A stretch of DNA of 64,000 nt from Phenylobacterium soli. Its GTDB lineage: Bacteria > Pseudomonadota > Alphaproteobacteria > Caulobacterales > Caulobacteraceae. Positions within the stretch are counted from its first letter, which is position 1; every line of letters starts with the position of its first letter. A program made the translations under genes and the position numbers. The notes below the pieces were generated by a model. That model was not told where the DNA came from, did not search any database, and saw nothing but the letters and a program-made list of their open reading frames with translations. The DNA lies in NCBI RefSeq assembly GCF_003254475.1, contig NZ_QFYQ01000001.1:124001-188000 (forward strand). Reading direction: 5' to 3'. Shown in pieces: positions 16,189-26,571 of this stretch.

Positions 16189-17001
16189 ATGAAGTCTCAG
16201 CAGATGGCGCCCGCCCACGGCGGCGCGGCCCCGGCGGTCCAGGTGCTGGATTTTCCCGGTGCGGTCTGGTCCTACGGCGGTGGTCTCAACAACCAGGGCG
16301 ACATGGTCGGCAGCTACGTCGACACCCACCATCACGGGATGGTCTACGAGAACGGACAGCTTACCGGTTTCGACTATCCGGGCGCGGTCTACACCGCCCT
16401 CTCCGATATCAACGACCGCGGCCAGATCCTCGGGATGTATGAGACCGCCGAGAAGCAGCAGCTCATTGGCTTCATCTACGACAAGGGAAGCTACGAGACC
16501 TTCAGCGCGCCGGACGCCCTGCAGACCGAGCCCACCAAGATCAACGACCGGGGCGAGGTGGTCGGGTTCTACTTCGACTCCGGCGGCGGCCACGGCTTCA
16601 TCTACGAGCATGGCGCCTTCACGGTCATCGACGTTCCGGGCGCGAGCTCGACGGAGGCGCTGGGGATCAACGACAAGGGCGAGATCGTCGGCGCCTACTG
16701 GGCCGGCGGCGTGCAGCACGGCTTCATCTACGACCACGGGACGTTCACGACCCTGGACGTCCCCGGCTCGTTCGGCACCCGGCTGAACGGGATCAACAAC
16801 CAGGGCGAGATCGTCGGCTATTCGTACAAGGGCGGCCAGGCCGCGCCGGGGTTCGTCTACAAGGACGGGATGTTCACCGAGTCCGACAGCTACAGCCTGT
16901 TCGACATCAACAACCGCGGCCAGGTGGCCGGCGACTACCAGACCGCGGACGACGTCCACGCCCTGCTCGCCAGCACGCGCAACCTGGGTTGGATGATCTA
17001 G
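16189..17001 (+). CDS. HAF-repeat protein, function unknown
   Basis: A 270-aa protein made of about six repeats of roughly 40 residues. The repeat unit is IN-x-x-G-x-IVG-x-Y, then HGFIY-x-x-G-x-F-T-x-x-D-x-PGA; for example INDKGEIVGAYWAGGVQHGF and INNQGEIVGYSYKGG. This is the HAF-family extracellular repeat pattern, probably a small beta propeller. Unlike most HAF proteins it has no visible signal peptide (MKSQQMAPAHGGAAPAVQV), so it may be cytoplasmic or exported by another route. It stands alone between a secreted NTF2-like protein and a cyclophilin. Confidence 0.8.
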   Translation: MKSQQMAPAHGGAAPAVQVLDFPGAVWSYGGGLNNQGDMVGSYVDTHHHGMVYENGQLTGFDYPGAVYTALSDINDRGQILGMYETAEKQQLIGFIYDKGSYETFSAPDALQTEPTKINDRGEVVGFYFDSGGGHGFIYEHGAFTVIDVPGASSTEALGINDKGEIVGAYWAGGVQHGFIYDHGTFTTLDVPGSFGTRLNGINNQGEIVGYSYKGGQAAPGFVYKDGMFTESDSYSLFDINNRGQVAGDYQTADDVHALLASTRNLGWMI

Positions 17002-17078
17002 GCGTTGGATGGTCTAGGGGCGGCGTCGGGTGAGCGCGCCTGATGACGCGGCCCCTTGGGCGGCTCTATGCTCGGCCC

Positions 17079-17786
17079 ATGCTCAGCAAGCGCACCCTCA
17101 TCGCCCTTCTCGCCACGCTCGCCGCCGGGCCTGCCCTGGCCCAAGCCCCAGCGGCTCAGCCCGCCGCCAAGGCCGACCCGTTCGTGAAGCTGCACACCGC
17201 CGAGGGCGACATCGTCGTCGAGCTCTATGCCGACAAGGCGCCGATCACCGTGCGCAACTTCCTGCACTACGTGGACACCAAGCGGATGGACGGGGCGACC
17301 TTCTACCGGTCCTCGACGCCGCCCGGCGACAAGACCTTCGACTACGGTATCCTGCAGGGCGGGGTGGGCACCGATCCCAAGAAGCTCTATCCGCCGATCG
17401 CCCATGAGAGCACGGCCAAGACCGGCCTGTCGCACACCGACGGCACGATCTCCATGACCCGCTACGCGCCGGGCACGGCGACCGCCAACTTCTCGATCTG
17501 CGTCGGTGACCAGACCTACCTCGACGCCGATCCGAAGGACCCCAAGGCCAACCCCGGCTACGCCGCCTTCGGGCGGGTGGTGCAGGGCATGGACGTAGTC
17601 AAGAAGATGCTGGCCGCGCCGCGCGACCCGACCAAGGGCGTCGGGGTGATGAAGGGCGAGATGCTGAAGAAGCCGATCCCGATCCTCACCGCCCGGCGCG
17701 TCGCCTGGACGCCGCCGGCCGAGACCGCGCCCGCCGCCACCGTCCCTCCGCCTGCGAGCCCCCAGCCTGCGAGCCCCCAGCCGTGA
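17079..17786 (+). CDS. periplasmic cyclophilin-type peptidyl-prolyl isomerase
   Basis: About 235 aa with signal peptide MLSKRTLIALLATLAAGPALA. The cyclophilin core is recognisable: VKLHTAEGDIVVELYADKAPITVRNFLHYVD, then GATFYRS, ILQGG, HTDGTISMTR and GYAAFGRVVQGMDVVKKM. It catalyses cis-trans isomerisation of Xaa-Pro bonds in periplasmic proteins. The start at 17079 is chosen because the signal peptide begins there. The C-terminus is a proline-rich tail with a duplicated ASPQP. The stop overlaps the next start (GTGA), so it is coupled to the EthD gene. Confidence 0.9.
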   Translation: MLSKRTLIALLATLAAGPALAQAPAAQPAAKADPFVKLHTAEGDIVVELYADKAPITVRNFLHYVDTKRMDGATFYRSSTPPGDKTFDYGILQGGVGTDPKKLYPPIAHESTAKTGLSHTDGTISMTRYAPGTATANFSICVGDQTYLDADPKDPKANPGYAAFGRVVQGMDVVKKMLAAPRDPTKGVGVMKGEMLKKPIPILTARRVAWTPPAETAPAATVPPPASPQPASPQP

Positions 17787-18151
17787 TCAAGCTCACCTTC
17801 TGCCTCACCCGCCTGCCGCACCTCAGCCGCGAGGAGTTCCAGGACTACTGGCTCAACAAGCACGGGCCGCTGGTGGCGAGCGTCGCCGAGACCCTGCAGA
17901 TCCGGCGCTATGCCCAGTTGCACTCGGCCGGGCCGGAGCTCAGCGCCGGTATCCGCGAGAGCCGCAACGCCCCGCCCGAGTACGACGGGGTGGCCGAGCT
18001 GTGGTTCGACAGCCTGGAGGCCATCATCGCCAACGGCCAGAAGTCGGAGGCGCAGAAGGCCGGGGCCCTGCTGCTCGAGGACGAGAAGAAGTTCATCGAC
18101 CTCGAAAAGTCGCCGCTCTGGTGGGGCGAGGAGAAGGTGATCGTCGGTTGA
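17783..18151 (+). CDS. EthD domain-containing protein
   Basis: A 122-aa protein that starts at GTG inside the cyclophilin stop region. MIKLTFCLTRLPHLSREEFQDYWLNKHGPLV matches the start of the EthD family of dimeric ferredoxin-like barrels, and VAELWFDSLEAI is the second conserved part. Members are associated with ether or polyketide degradation but most are uncharacterised. Its stop overlaps the TTG start of the M50 peptidase gene. Confidence 0.85.
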   Translation: MIKLTFCLTRLPHLSREEFQDYWLNKHGPLVASVAETLQIRRYAQLHSAGPELSAGIRESRNAPPEYDGVAELWFDSLEAIIANGQKSEAQKAGALLLEDEKKFIDLEKSPLWWGEEKVIVG

Positions 18152-18951
18152 CCACCGCCGTCCCGACCACGCCGGCAGATCCCCCGCCGCCGACGTCCCA
18201 CGCCGCCCACAAGCCGCCGAACAACCTGGTCGGCCTGGCGCTGCTGGCCGCCTTCCTGGCCTGCGGCTACGGCCTGACCCGCGGCGTCGCGCCGGGGATC
18301 CTGACCTTCCTGTTCGTGATGCTGGGCTGGGGCCTGTCGGTGATGGCCCACGAGTTCGCCCACGCCATCGTCGCCTACATGGGCGGCGACCACACGGTGA
18401 AGGCCAAGGGCTACCTCGCCTTCGACCCGCGCCGCTACGGCGACCTCGGCACCAGCTTCGTCCTGCCGCTGCTGTTCCTGGCGCTGGGCGGCATCGGCTT
18501 TCCCGGCGGAGCGGTCTATGTGCGCACCGACCTGATGCGCGGGCCGGTGTGGCGCGCCGCCTCGGCCCTGGCCGGACCGTTCGCCACCCTGCTGGTCCTG
18601 CTGATGCTGAGCACCATCCTGCGGGTCTGGGCCGAGGTGGGCGGCGACGGGGCGGTCTATCCGGCCCTGGCGTTCCTCGCCTTCCTGCAAGGCACGGCGC
18701 TGATCCTCAACCTAATGCCGATCCCCGGGCTCGACGGCTTCGGCGTCATCCGGCCGTTCCTGCCGCTCGCCTGGGAGCCTGGCCTGCGCAAGGTGGAGGG
18801 GCTGGTGATGATCGGCTTCTTCCTGCTGATCTTCCTCTCGCCCGTGGCCGGCCAGGTGCTGTTCGGCGCGGGCGCCGGGGTGACGACCGCGCTCGGCGTG
18901 CCGTTCGACGCCATCCGCATCGGCTTCGACACCTTTCACTTCTGGCGGTGA
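18148..18951 (+). CDS. M50 family site-2-type metallopeptidase
   Basis: About 267 aa from a TTG that overlaps the EthD stop (TTGA). The zinc-binding motif HEFAH is at residues 68-72 in a transmembrane segment, and NLMPIPGLDGFGVI near residue 190 holds the third zinc ligand Asp. Six hydrophobic segments are visible. There is no PDZ domain, so it belongs to the short SREBP/M50 group rather than RseP. It probably cuts within membranes; the substrate is unknown. The cyclophilin, EthD and M50 genes are one overlapping operon. Confidence 0.87.
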   Translation: MTTAVPTTPADPPPPTSHAAHKPPNNLVGLALLAAFLACGYGLTRGVAPGILTFLFVMLGWGLSVMAHEFAHAIVAYMGGDHTVKAKGYLAFDPRRYGDLGTSFVLPLLFLALGGIGFPGGAVYVRTDLMRGPVWRAASALAGPFATLLVLLMLSTILRVWAEVGGDGAVYPALAFLAFLQGTALILNLMPIPGLDGFGVIRPFLPLAWEPGLRKVEGLVMIGFFLLIFLSPVAGQVLFGAGAGVTTALGVPFDAIRIGFDTFHFWR

Positions 18952-18978
18952 GGCGCCGCCGGCGTCATCCTTGCGGCG

Positions 18979-19488
18979 ATGACGCCGAATCAGCCGCTCC
19001 GCATCCTGGGCCTCGACCCAGGCCTTCGCCGCACCGGCTGGGGCGTGGTGACGATCGACGGCATGCGGCTCGGCCATGTGGCGCACGGGGTGATCGCCCC
19101 CAAGGAAACCCTGCCCTTCGCCGAGCGGCTGCTGTTCCTGTTCGAGGAGATCAGCCAGGTGATCGCCGCCCACCGGCCTGACGAAGCGGCGGTGGAGGAG
19201 ACCTTCGTCAACGTCAACGCCTCCTCGACCCTGAAGCTCGGCCACGCCCGCGCGGCGTGCCTGATCGCCCCGGCCCGCGCCGGCCTGTCGGTGGCCGAAT
19301 ACGCCCCCACCGTGGTCAAGAAGGCGGTGGTCGGGACCGGCGGCGCCGACAAGGCCCAGGTCGGCTTCATGATCCGCCGCCTGCTGCCGACGGCCGGCGA
19401 CACCACCTCGGACGCGGCCGACGCCCTGGCCGTGGCCATCGCCCACGCCCATGCCCGCAAGACCCGGACGATCCGCGGCGCTGCCTGA
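18979..19488 (+). CDS. ruvC: crossover junction endodeoxyribonuclease RuvC
   Basis: A 169-aa protein of normal length. The catalytic acidic residues can be placed at Asp13 (ILGLDPGLRRTGWG), Glu73 (AAVEETFVN), Asp145 and Asp148 (SDAADALAVAIAHAHA), with the same spacing as in Escherichia coli RuvC. It cleaves Holliday junctions symmetrically together with the RuvAB branch-migration motor encoded just downstream. The gap of 90 bp to ruvA may contain a separate promoter, but I see no clear one. Confidence 0.97.
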   Translation: MTPNQPLRILGLDPGLRRTGWGVVTIDGMRLGHVAHGVIAPKETLPFAERLLFLFEEISQVIAAHRPDEAAVEETFVNVNASSTLKLGHARAACLIAPARAGLSVAEYAPTVVKKAVVGTGGADKAQVGFMIRRLLPTAGDTTSDAADALAVAIAHAHARKTRTIRGAA

Positions 19489-19578
19489 ACGGGCGCGGCG
19501 TAAGGCCCGCGCCTTCACGATTGCTCAAGCGACTCGGCTTCCGGTACGACTGGAACAGATGCTGAACGTGAGTCGGAC

Positions 19579-20193
19579 ATGATCGGTCGCCTGCGCGGGA
19601 TCGTCGCCGAGGTGGGCGAGGAAGAAGCCCTCATCGACGTGGCGGGGGTCGGCTATGTCGTGCGCTGCGGCGCGCGCACCCTGTCGCGCCTGCCCGAGAT
19701 CGGCGGCGAGACGGTGCTGCACGTGGAGACCCAGTGGGCCGAGCAGACCGGCATCACCCTCTACGGGTTTCCCACCCGCGACGACCGCCAGGTGTTCGTG
19801 ACCCTGAAGACGATCCAGGGCGTCGGGCCCAAGGCGGCGCTGGCGGTGCTCGACGTGCTGCCGCCGGGCGAGCTCGCCGCCGCGGTGGCGCGCGAGGACA
19901 AGGCCGCCGTCGCCCGCGCCCAGGGCGTGGGCCCCAAGCTCGCCCTGCGCATCGTCACCGAGCTGAAGGGCAAGCCGCTGGGCAGCGGCCCGGCCGCGAC
20001 CTTCCACGCCAACATCGCCGCGCCCGAGCCCGCGAAGCCCTCGCTGGCCGGCGAGGCGGTGGCCGCGCTGATGGGCCTGGGCGTCGCCGAGCCGCAGGCG
20101 CGGCGGGTGGTCGAGCAGGCCGCCGTTCGCCTGGGCGAGGACGCCCCCGCCCCGGCGCTGATCAAGGCCGCCCTGCAGGAGCTCGGGCGATGA
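19579..20193 (+). CDS. ruvA: Holliday junction DNA helicase subunit RuvA
   Basis: A 204-aa protein of usual length. The OB-fold domain starts [28 protein letters not shown], the first helix-hairpin-helix is [15 protein letters not shown], the second is [19 protein letters not shown], and domain III ([24 protein letters not shown]) binds RuvB. RuvA tetramers clamp the four-way junction. The stop overlaps the ruvB ATG by four bases, so the two subunits are translationally coupled. Confidence 0.97.
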   Translation: MIGRLRGIVAEVGEEEALIDVAGVGYVVRCGARTLSRLPEIGGETVLHVETQWAEQTGITLYGFPTRDDRQVFVTLKTIQGVGPKAALAVLDVLPPGELAAAVAREDKAAVARAQGVGPKLALRIVTELKGKPLGSGPAATFHANIAAPEPAKPSLAGEAVAALMGLGVAEPQARRVVEQAAVRLGEDAPAPALIKAALQELGR

Positions 20194-21218
20194 CCCGGCT
20201 GGTCTCCGGCGAGCCCGAGGCGTTCGAGCCGCAGGACCGCGCGCTGCGGCCGCAGACCCTGGCCGAGTTCGTCGGCCAGGAGCAGGCCAAGGCCAATCTG
20301 CGCGTCTTCATCGAGGGGGCGAAGAACCGGGCCGAGGCGCTGGACCACGTGCTGCTGTTCGGCCCGCCGGGCCTCGGCAAGACCACCCTCGCCCAGATCG
20401 TCGCCCGCGAGCTCGGGGTGAACTTCCGCGCCACCTCCGGGCCGGTGCTGGCCAAGGCCGGCGACCTGGCCGCGATCCTGACCAACCTCGAGCCGCGCGA
20501 CGTCCTGTTCATCGACGAGATCCACCGGCTGGCGTCCAACGTCGAGGAGATCCTCTATCCGGCGATGGAAGATCATGTGCTCGACCTGGTCATCGGCGAG
20601 GGGCCGTCGGCGCGCTCGATCCGCATCGACCTCGCGCCCTTCACCCTGGTCGCGGCGACGACGCGGGCGGGCCTTCTGGCGACGCCGCTGCGCGACCGCT
20701 TCGGCATCCCGTTGCGGCTGGAGTTCTACACCCCGGCCGAGCTGCAGAAGGTGCTGGCCGGGGCGGCGGGCAAGATGGGCTTGGCCATGGACGCCGAGGG
20801 CGCGGCCGAGATCGCCCGCCGCTCGCGCGGGACGCCGCGGGTGGCCGGCCGGCTGCTGCGCCGGGTGCGCGACTTCGCGGCCGCCGACGGGGCGGAGATC
20901 ATCGACCGCAGGGCCGCCGCCTCGGCCCTGGCGCGCCTGGACGTGGACGAGCACGGGCTCGACGCCCTGGACCGCAAGTACCTGCGCGCCCTGATCGAGA
21001 ACTACGCCGGCGGCCCGGCCGGGGTGGAGACCCTCGCCTACGCCATCGCCGAGGCGCGCGATGCGGTGGAGGACGTTATCGAGCCGTTCCTGATGCAGCA
21101 GGGCTTCATCCAGCGCACGCCGCGCGGGCGGATGGCCACCGCGCGCGCCTACGAGCACCTCGGGCTGTCGGCGCCGACGCAGCCGAAGCCGGGCCAGGCG
21201 GGTTTGTTCGACGAATGA
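20190..21218 (+). CDS. ruvB: Holliday junction branch-migration ATPase RuvB
   Basis: A 342-aa AAA+ ATPase. The Walker A motif GPPGLGKTT is at residues 58-66, the Walker B is DVLFIDEIH, sensor 1 is in [10 protein letters not shown], and the arginine finger region is TPLRDRFG. The C-terminal winged helix contains [15 protein letters not shown]. RuvB hexamers pump DNA through the RuvA-bound junction. It overlaps ruvA at its start and ybgC at its end by ATGA, so ruvA, ruvB and ybgC form one coupled unit. Confidence 0.98.
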   Translation: MTRLVSGEPEAFEPQDRALRPQTLAEFVGQEQAKANLRVFIEGAKNRAEALDHVLLFGPPGLGKTTLAQIVARELGVNFRATSGPVLAKAGDLAAILTNLEPRDVLFIDEIHRLASNVEEILYPAMEDHVLDLVIGEGPSARSIRIDLAPFTLVAATTRAGLLATPLRDRFGIPLRLEFYTPAELQKVLAGAAGKMGLAMDAEGAAEIARRSRGTPRVAGRLLRRVRDFAAADGAEIIDRRAAASALARLDVDEHGLDALDRKYLRALIENYAGGPAGVETLAYAIAEARDAVEDVIEPFLMQQGFIQRTPRGRMATARAYEHLGLSAPTQPKPGQAGLFDE

Positions 21219-21676
21219 CCCAGCCGCCGAAACCCGCGACGAGCGAACCCTCCATGGGCTGGCTGGAGGGGCGCGAGCACGTCCTGCCGGTGCGCATCTA
21301 CTACGAGGACACCGACTTCACCGGCGTGGTCTACCACGCCAACTACCTGCGCTATTTCGAGCGGGGGCGGTCGGACTTCCTGCGGCTGGCGGGCGTCAGC
21401 CATCAGGGCCTGCTGCAGCTGCCCGATCCGGCGGCCTTCACGGTCACCAGGATCGCCGTCGAGTACAAGCGCGCGGCCCGGGTGGACGACGCGCTTCTGG
21501 TGCGCACCACCTACGACGCCGTGAAGGGGCCGCGGCTGATGATCAGCCAGCGGATTTTCCGCGGCGATGACCTGATCGCCACAGCGGCCGTGGAGGCCGC
21601 CTGCATCGGCATGGACGGGCGTCCCAGGCGTCCGCCGGGCGACCTGATCGCCGCCCTTCAGCCCCTGTTCGGTTGA
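21215..21676 (+). CDS. ybgC: acyl-CoA thioesterase YbgC (Tol-Pal associated)
   Basis: A 153-aa hot-dog-fold protein. [26 protein letters not shown] contains the family signature with the catalytic Asp and His region ([13 protein letters not shown]). YbgC hydrolyses acyl-CoA or acyl-ACP and is regularly the first gene of the tol-pal cluster. It overlaps ruvB by four bases and is 71 bp before tolQ, where a separate promoter for the tol genes could lie. Confidence 0.94.
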   Translation: MTQPPKPATSEPSMGWLEGREHVLPVRIYYEDTDFTGVVYHANYLRYFERGRSDFLRLAGVSHQGLLQLPDPAAFTVTRIAVEYKRAARVDDALLVRTTYDAVKGPRLMISQRIFRGDDLIATAAVEAACIGMDGRPRRPPGDLIAALQPLFG

Positions 21677-21747
21677 GCGAATTGCCTTAAAGCCGCCACC
21701 ACAGCACGCCAACCGGGGCGTGTCACATTCCGGAGCGTTACAGCCGC

Positions 21748-22452
<705 letters not shown>

Positions 22453-22455
22453 GGC

Positions 22456-22974
22456 ATGGGGCTGTCGGCCAACGACGCCTTCGCCGCCTCGGGCGGACGC
22501 CGCAGCCGCCGCCGTTACGGCCGCGGCCGGCGCGGCACGCTGTCGGAGATCAACGTCACCCCGCTGGTCGACGTGATGCTGGTGCTGCTGATCATCTTCA
22601 TGATCTCGGCGCCGCTGCTCACGGCCGGCGTGCCGGTGGAGCTGCCCAAGACCGAGGCCGGCTCGATCCAGAACCAGAACGAGCCGCTGACAGTCTCCAT
22701 CCGCGCCGATGGCTCGATCTTCCTGCAGGACGATCCGGTGGCCTTCGCCCAGCTCAGCCCGCGCCTGCGGGAGATGGCCGGCGACAACCACGCCAAGCCG
22801 ATCTACGTGCGCGCCGACGGCCGCGCCTCCTACCAGATCGTCGCCCAGGTCATGGCCTCGCTGTCGACCTCGGGCTTCAGCTCGATCAACCTGATCACCG
22901 ACACGGGGGGGCCGTCCTCGGGCGCCAAGCCGGCGGACACGGCGCCGGCCGCGCAGGAGGCGCCGCAGCCGTGA
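22456..22974 (+). CDS. tolR: Tol-Pal system protein TolR
   Basis: A 172-aa protein of the ExbD/TolR family. A basic N-terminus ([15 protein letters not shown]) precedes [21 protein letters not shown], where the Asp of [10 protein letters not shown] is the essential proton-carrying residue in the membrane helix. The periplasmic domain follows ([12 protein letters not shown] ... [22 protein letters not shown]). It ends with a 25-residue Ala/Pro-rich tail. Its stop overlaps the tolA GTG start. Confidence 0.95.
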   Translation: MGLSANDAFAASGGRRSRRRYGRGRRGTLSEINVTPLVDVMLVLLIIFMISAPLLTAGVPVELPKTEAGSIQNQNEPLTVSIRADGSIFLQDDPVAFAQLSPRLREMAGDNHAKPIYVRADGRASYQIVAQVMASLSTSGFSSINLITDTGGPSSGAKPADTAPAAQEAPQP

Positions 22975-23765
22975 GACGCAGCGAGGTCTCGCCGGCGTTC
23001 CTGGGCTCGCTCGCCCTGCACGGGACGGTGCTCGCCGCCCTGCTGATCTCCTGGCGTTTCTCGCACGACCTGAAGATCGGCACGGTGGTGCCGGTGACCA
23101 TCGTCGCCAACGCCCCGGCGACGGACCTCAAGGCCGCCGAGCAGGCGCCGCAGGAACAGACCGCCCAGACCGAGCAGCCGGTGGCCGAGGCCCCGCCCCA
23201 GGCGAGCCCGCCGCCGCAGGCCGCGCCGCCGCCGCCCGCGCCCTCTCCAAAACCCGAGCCGGCCAAGCCGGTCCCGACGCCGACGCCCAAGCCGGCCCCC
23301 GCCAAGCCGCAGCCGAAGCCCGAAAAGAGCCTCGACTTCGACGCCCTGGCGGCCAGCCTCTCGAAGTCGATCAAGCCGACGCCGCCGAAGCCCTCGTCCG
23401 CCACCAAGGGCCCGGCCCGACCGGAGACCGCCCTGCAGGCGCGGCCCGCCGCCGGCTCCGGCAATTCCGCCGCCGCCATGAGCGGCCTCGCCAACGAGCT
23501 GCAGCGCCGCTGGAATCCCAACTGCGAGGTCGAGGGCGGCCGCGACGTGGTGATCAAGGTCGGCTTCCAGCTCGGCGCCGGCGGCAATGTGGTGGGCGAC
23601 GTGAGCTCGCAGATCCTGCGCGGGCCGCAGAGCGCCGTGGGCCAGGCCGCCGCCGACCGGGCGGTGCGCGCCGTCTATGCCGCCGCCCCGTTCCGGGACC
23701 TGCCCCGGGAGTTCTATGGTCAGCGGATCACCGTCAACTTCAACGCACGCGAGGCCTGTTCGTGA
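22971..23765 (+). CDS. tolA: Tol-Pal system protein TolA (TonB-like)
   Basis: A 264-aa protein from a GTG overlapping the tolR stop. It has one N-terminal membrane helix ([18 protein letters not shown]), a middle of about 90 residues dominated by Pro, Ala, Lys and Gln ([14 protein letters not shown] and similar), and a C-terminal TonB/TolA-like domain ([21 protein letters not shown] ... [14 protein letters not shown]). The proline-rich middle differs from the long Ala/Lys/Glu helix of enterobacterial TolA and recalls TonB. It bridges the TolQR motor to Pal and TolB. Confidence 0.93.
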   Translation: MRRSEVSPAFLGSLALHGTVLAALLISWRFSHDLKIGTVVPVTIVANAPATDLKAAEQAPQEQTAQTEQPVAEAPPQASPPPQAAPPPPAPSPKPEPAKPVPTPTPKPAPAKPQPKPEKSLDFDALAASLSKSIKPTPPKPSSATKGPARPETALQARPAAGSGNSAAAMSGLANELQRRWNPNCEVEGGRDVVIKVGFQLGAGGNVVGDVSSQILRGPQSAVGQAAADRAVRAVYAAAPFRDLPREFYGQRITVNFNAREACS

Positions 23766-23785
23766 CCCTTCTTCGGAGCGCATCC

Positions 23786-25084
23786 ATGCGGCTGACGACC
23801 CTGGTCCTGACCCTCTTGGCGGCCTGCGCGGTCAGCCTGGCGGGCCCGCAGGCGGCGCGCGCCGAGATCGAGGTCAACGTTAACCGCGGCGACGTCCAGC
23901 CCCTGCCGATCGCGATCCCCGCCTTCGGCGGCGGCCAGGTGGGCGGCGACATCGCCGGGGTGATCTCCAACAACCTGAGCCGCTCGGGCCTGTTCCGGCC
24001 GCTCGATCCGGCCAGCTTCGTCGACCACGACCTGTCGATCGCGGTGCAGCCGCGCTTCCCGGCCTGGAAGCAGATCAACGCCCAGGCCCTGCTGAATGGC
24101 CAGGTGGTCAACGACAACGGCCGGCTGCGCGTCTCCTTCCGCCTGTGGGACGTCTATTCCGAGCAGCAGCTGCTGGGCCTGGAGTTCACCGCCAGCCCCG
24201 AGAACTGGCGGCGCATCGCGCACAAGATTTCGGACGCGGTCTATGAGCGGCTGACCGGCGAGAAGGGCTATTTCGACACCCGGGTGGTGTTCGTCGCCGA
24301 GAGCGGCGGGCGCGGGTCCAAGGTCAAGCGCCTGGCGATCATGGACCAGGACGGCGCCAACCCGAGCTACCTGACCGACGGCTCGTCGATCGTCATGACC
24401 CCGCGGTTCTCCTCCAACAGCCAGGAGATCACCTACATGGCGCTGCGGCCCGAGGGCTCGTCGGTCTACCTGCTGAACCTCGAAACCGTGCGCCGCGAGA
24501 GCCTCGGCCAGTTCCCGGGCATGGTGTTCGCCCCGCGCTTTTCGCCGGACGGCTCGAAGGTGGCCTTCTCCGTCGAGCGGAGCGGCAACAGCGACATCTT
24601 CGTCATGGACCTGCACAGCCACACCAGCGCCCGGCTGACCGCCGACCCGGCGATCGACACCTCGCCGTCGTTCTCGCCGGACGGGCGCCAGATCGTCTTC
24701 AACTCCGACCGCTCCGGCACGCCGCAGCTCTACGTGATGAACGCCGACGGCTCGAACCCGCGGCGGATCTCCTACGGCCAGGGCAAGTACACGACCCCGG
24801 TCTGGAGCCCGACCGGGGAGTTCATCGCCTTCACCAAGCAGACCGGCGGCGAATTCCACATCGGGGTGATGAAGCCGGACGGCTCGGACGAGCGGCTCCT
24901 GACCTCGAGCTACCTCGACGAGGGCCCGACCTGGGCGCCGAACGGCCGGGTGCTGATGTTCTCGCGCGAGACCTCGGCCGGCGCCTCCAAGCTGTGGACC
25001 GTCGACGTGACGGGCAGGATCCTGCAGCCGGTGCCCTATCCGGGCGCGGCGTCCGACCCCGCCTGGTCGCCTCTGCTGCAATAG
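23786..25084 (+). CDS. tolB: Tol-Pal system periplasmic protein TolB
   Basis: About 432 aa from the ATG at 23786, which has GGAG seven bases upstream and begins the signal peptide [24 protein letters not shown] at 23762 overlapping the tolA stop would add eight residues. After the N-terminal domain ([21 protein letters not shown]) there is a six-bladed propeller of WD40-like repeats: [55 protein letters not shown] and [14 protein letters not shown]. TolB binds Pal and TolA in the periplasm. Confidence 0.96.
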   Translation: MRLTTLVLTLLAACAVSLAGPQAARAEIEVNVNRGDVQPLPIAIPAFGGGQVGGDIAGVISNNLSRSGLFRPLDPASFVDHDLSIAVQPRFPAWKQINAQALLNGQVVNDNGRLRVSFRLWDVYSEQQLLGLEFTASPENWRRIAHKISDAVYERLTGEKGYFDTRVVFVAESGGRGSKVKRLAIMDQDGANPSYLTDGSSIVMTPRFSSNSQEITYMALRPEGSSVYLLNLETVRRESLGQFPGMVFAPRFSPDGSKVAFSVERSGNSDIFVMDLHSHTSARLTADPAIDTSPSFSPDGRQIVFNSDRSGTPQLYVMNADGSNPRRISYGQGKYTTPVWSPTGEFIAFTKQTGGEFHIGVMKPDGSDERLLTSSYLDEGPTWAPNGRVLMFSRETSAGASKLWTVDVTGRILQPVPYPGAASDPAWSPLLQ

Positions 25085-25147
25085 ACTTGCGCCTTCACCG
25101 TCATCGTTGGACTCTCACCCCTTGAAACCGAAGGAGACGTCTTCGCC

Positions 25148-25708
25148 ATGGTCATGAGCCTGAACCGCAAGACCGCCTTGCGTCTGGTCCTCGTCGGGGC
25201 CGCCGCGGCCTCGATGGCCGCCTGCGCCTCGAAGCCGAAGCCGGCCTACCCGACGACGCCGACCACGCCCGCGCCGGCGCCCTCGACGCCCGCGCCCGCG
25301 CCGACGCCCGGCCCAGTGAGCGAGCAGGCCCTGCCCGGCTCCGAGCAGGACTTCACCGTCAACGTCGGCGACCGCGTCTATTTCGACTTCGACCGCTACG
25401 ACATCCGCGCCGACGCCCAGCCGCTGCTGGCCTCCCAGGCCGCCTGGCTGAAGAAGTACCCGGCGGTGATGGTCCGCATCGAGGGCAACTGCGACGAACG
25501 CGGCACCCGCGAGTACAACCTGGCCCTCGGCGCCCGCCGGGCCAACACGGTGCGCGACTTCCTCGTCTCGCAGGGCGTCGCCCCGTCCCGGATCACCACC
25601 ATCTCCTACGGCAAGGAGAAGCCGATCGACCAGGGCAGCGGCGACGAAGCCGACCAGCACAACCGCAACGCCCGCACGGCCATCGTCTCGGGCGCCCGGA
25701 CCCGCTGA
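25148..25708 (+). CDS. pal: peptidoglycan-associated lipoprotein Pal
   Basis: A 186-aa outer-membrane lipoprotein. AAGGAGA lies 11 bp before the ATG. The lipobox is SMAAC with Cys26. A Pro/Thr/Ala linker (TTPTTPAPAPSTPAP) leads to the OmpA-like domain: VYFDFDRYDI, then VRIEGNCDERGTREYNLALGARRANTV, the residues that bind diaminopimelate in peptidoglycan, and ISYGKEKPID. Pal tethers the outer membrane to the wall and binds TolB. Its stop shares one base with the cpoB start. Confidence 0.97.
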   Translation: MVMSLNRKTALRLVLVGAAAASMAACASKPKPAYPTTPTTPAPAPSTPAPAPTPGPVSEQALPGSEQDFTVNVGDRVYFDFDRYDIRADAQPLLASQAAWLKKYPAVMVRIEGNCDERGTREYNLALGARRANTVRDFLVSQGVAPSRITTISYGKEKPIDQGSGDEADQHNRNARTAIVSGARTR

Positions 25709-26571
25709 TGACCGGCCGCAGTCGCGCGTTTCCTGCCTCGGTCCCGGCCGTGCTTCTGGGGCTGGCGCTCGCCGCCGGCCCCGTGGCCCTGCCGGCCTTC
25801 GCCCAGGTCCCGATCGACGAGTCCATCTCCAAGCGTGACGCCCGCCGTCTCGACAACATGGAGAAGGTCGTCAGGGAGATGCGCGACATCGTCTTCAAGG
25901 GCCGAGACACCGGCAAGCCGGTGGTCGTGGAGCCGGCGGACACCGACGCGCGGATGGCGGAGTTCACGAACCGGATCAGCGACCTCGAACAGTCGCTGAC
26001 CCGGATCAACGGCTCGCTGGAGACCGCGACCCACGACCTCGACCAGGCGCGCAAGGACAACGCCGCCCTGTCGGCCCAGGTGAAGGCGCTCACCGACCGG
26101 CTGACGGCGCTGGAGCAGAGGCAGGAGGCGGCGGCGCAACCCCCGCCCCCCGCCGCCGGCCCCACCGCGGCCCCGGCCGCGGACGGCCCGACCCCGACCG
26201 AAGCCTTCGCCCACGCCCGCCAGCTGATGCTGGCCGGCAATTACGACGGCGCGGAGGGGGCGTTCCGCGATTACGTCCAGGCCTATCCGGACGCGCCGAA
26301 GACGCCGGAGGCGCGCTACTGGTGGGGCAAGACCCTGTCGGTGCGCGGGGCGCACGCCGAGGCGGCGACCGCCTACATCGGCGCGATCCGCGGCTGGCCA
26401 CAGACGACCTGGGCGCCCGATGCGGTGGTCGAGCTGGCGCGCGAGCTGGTGGCGTTGAAGAAGCCGTCGGACGCCTGCCAGGCGCTGGCCGAGCTGCCCA
26501 AGCACTATCCCAAGGCGACGAGCGTCAAGGCGCGCGCCGGACAGGTCGCCGCCCAGGCGAAGTGCAGCTAG
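25708..26571 (+). CDS. cpoB: Tol-Pal cell-division coordinator CpoB (YbgF)
   Basis: A 287-aa periplasmic protein. The signal peptide is followed by an N-terminal coiled coil (about residues 75-145: ARMAEFTNRISDLEQSLTRI ... ALTDRLTALEQRQEA), a Pro/Ala linker, then TPR repeats from about residue 165 (EAFAHARQLMLAGNYDGAEG, DAPKTPEARYWWGKTL, AVVELARELVALKKPSDACQ). CpoB trimerises through the coiled coil and links Tol function with peptidoglycan synthesis at the septum. Its end overlaps the tilS start by 10 bp. Confidence 0.93.
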   Translation: MTGRSRAFPASVPAVLLGLALAAGPVALPAFAQVPIDESISKRDARRLDNMEKVVREMRDIVFKGRDTGKPVVVEPADTDARMAEFTNRISDLEQSLTRINGSLETATHDLDQARKDNAALSAQVKALTDRLTALEQRQEAAAQPPPPAAGPTAAPAADGPTPTEAFAHARQLMLAGNYDGAEGAFRDYVQAYPDAPKTPEARYWWGKTLSVRGAHAEAATAYIGAIRGWPQTTWAPDAVVELARELVALKKPSDACQALAELPKHYPKATSVKARAGQVAAQAKCS

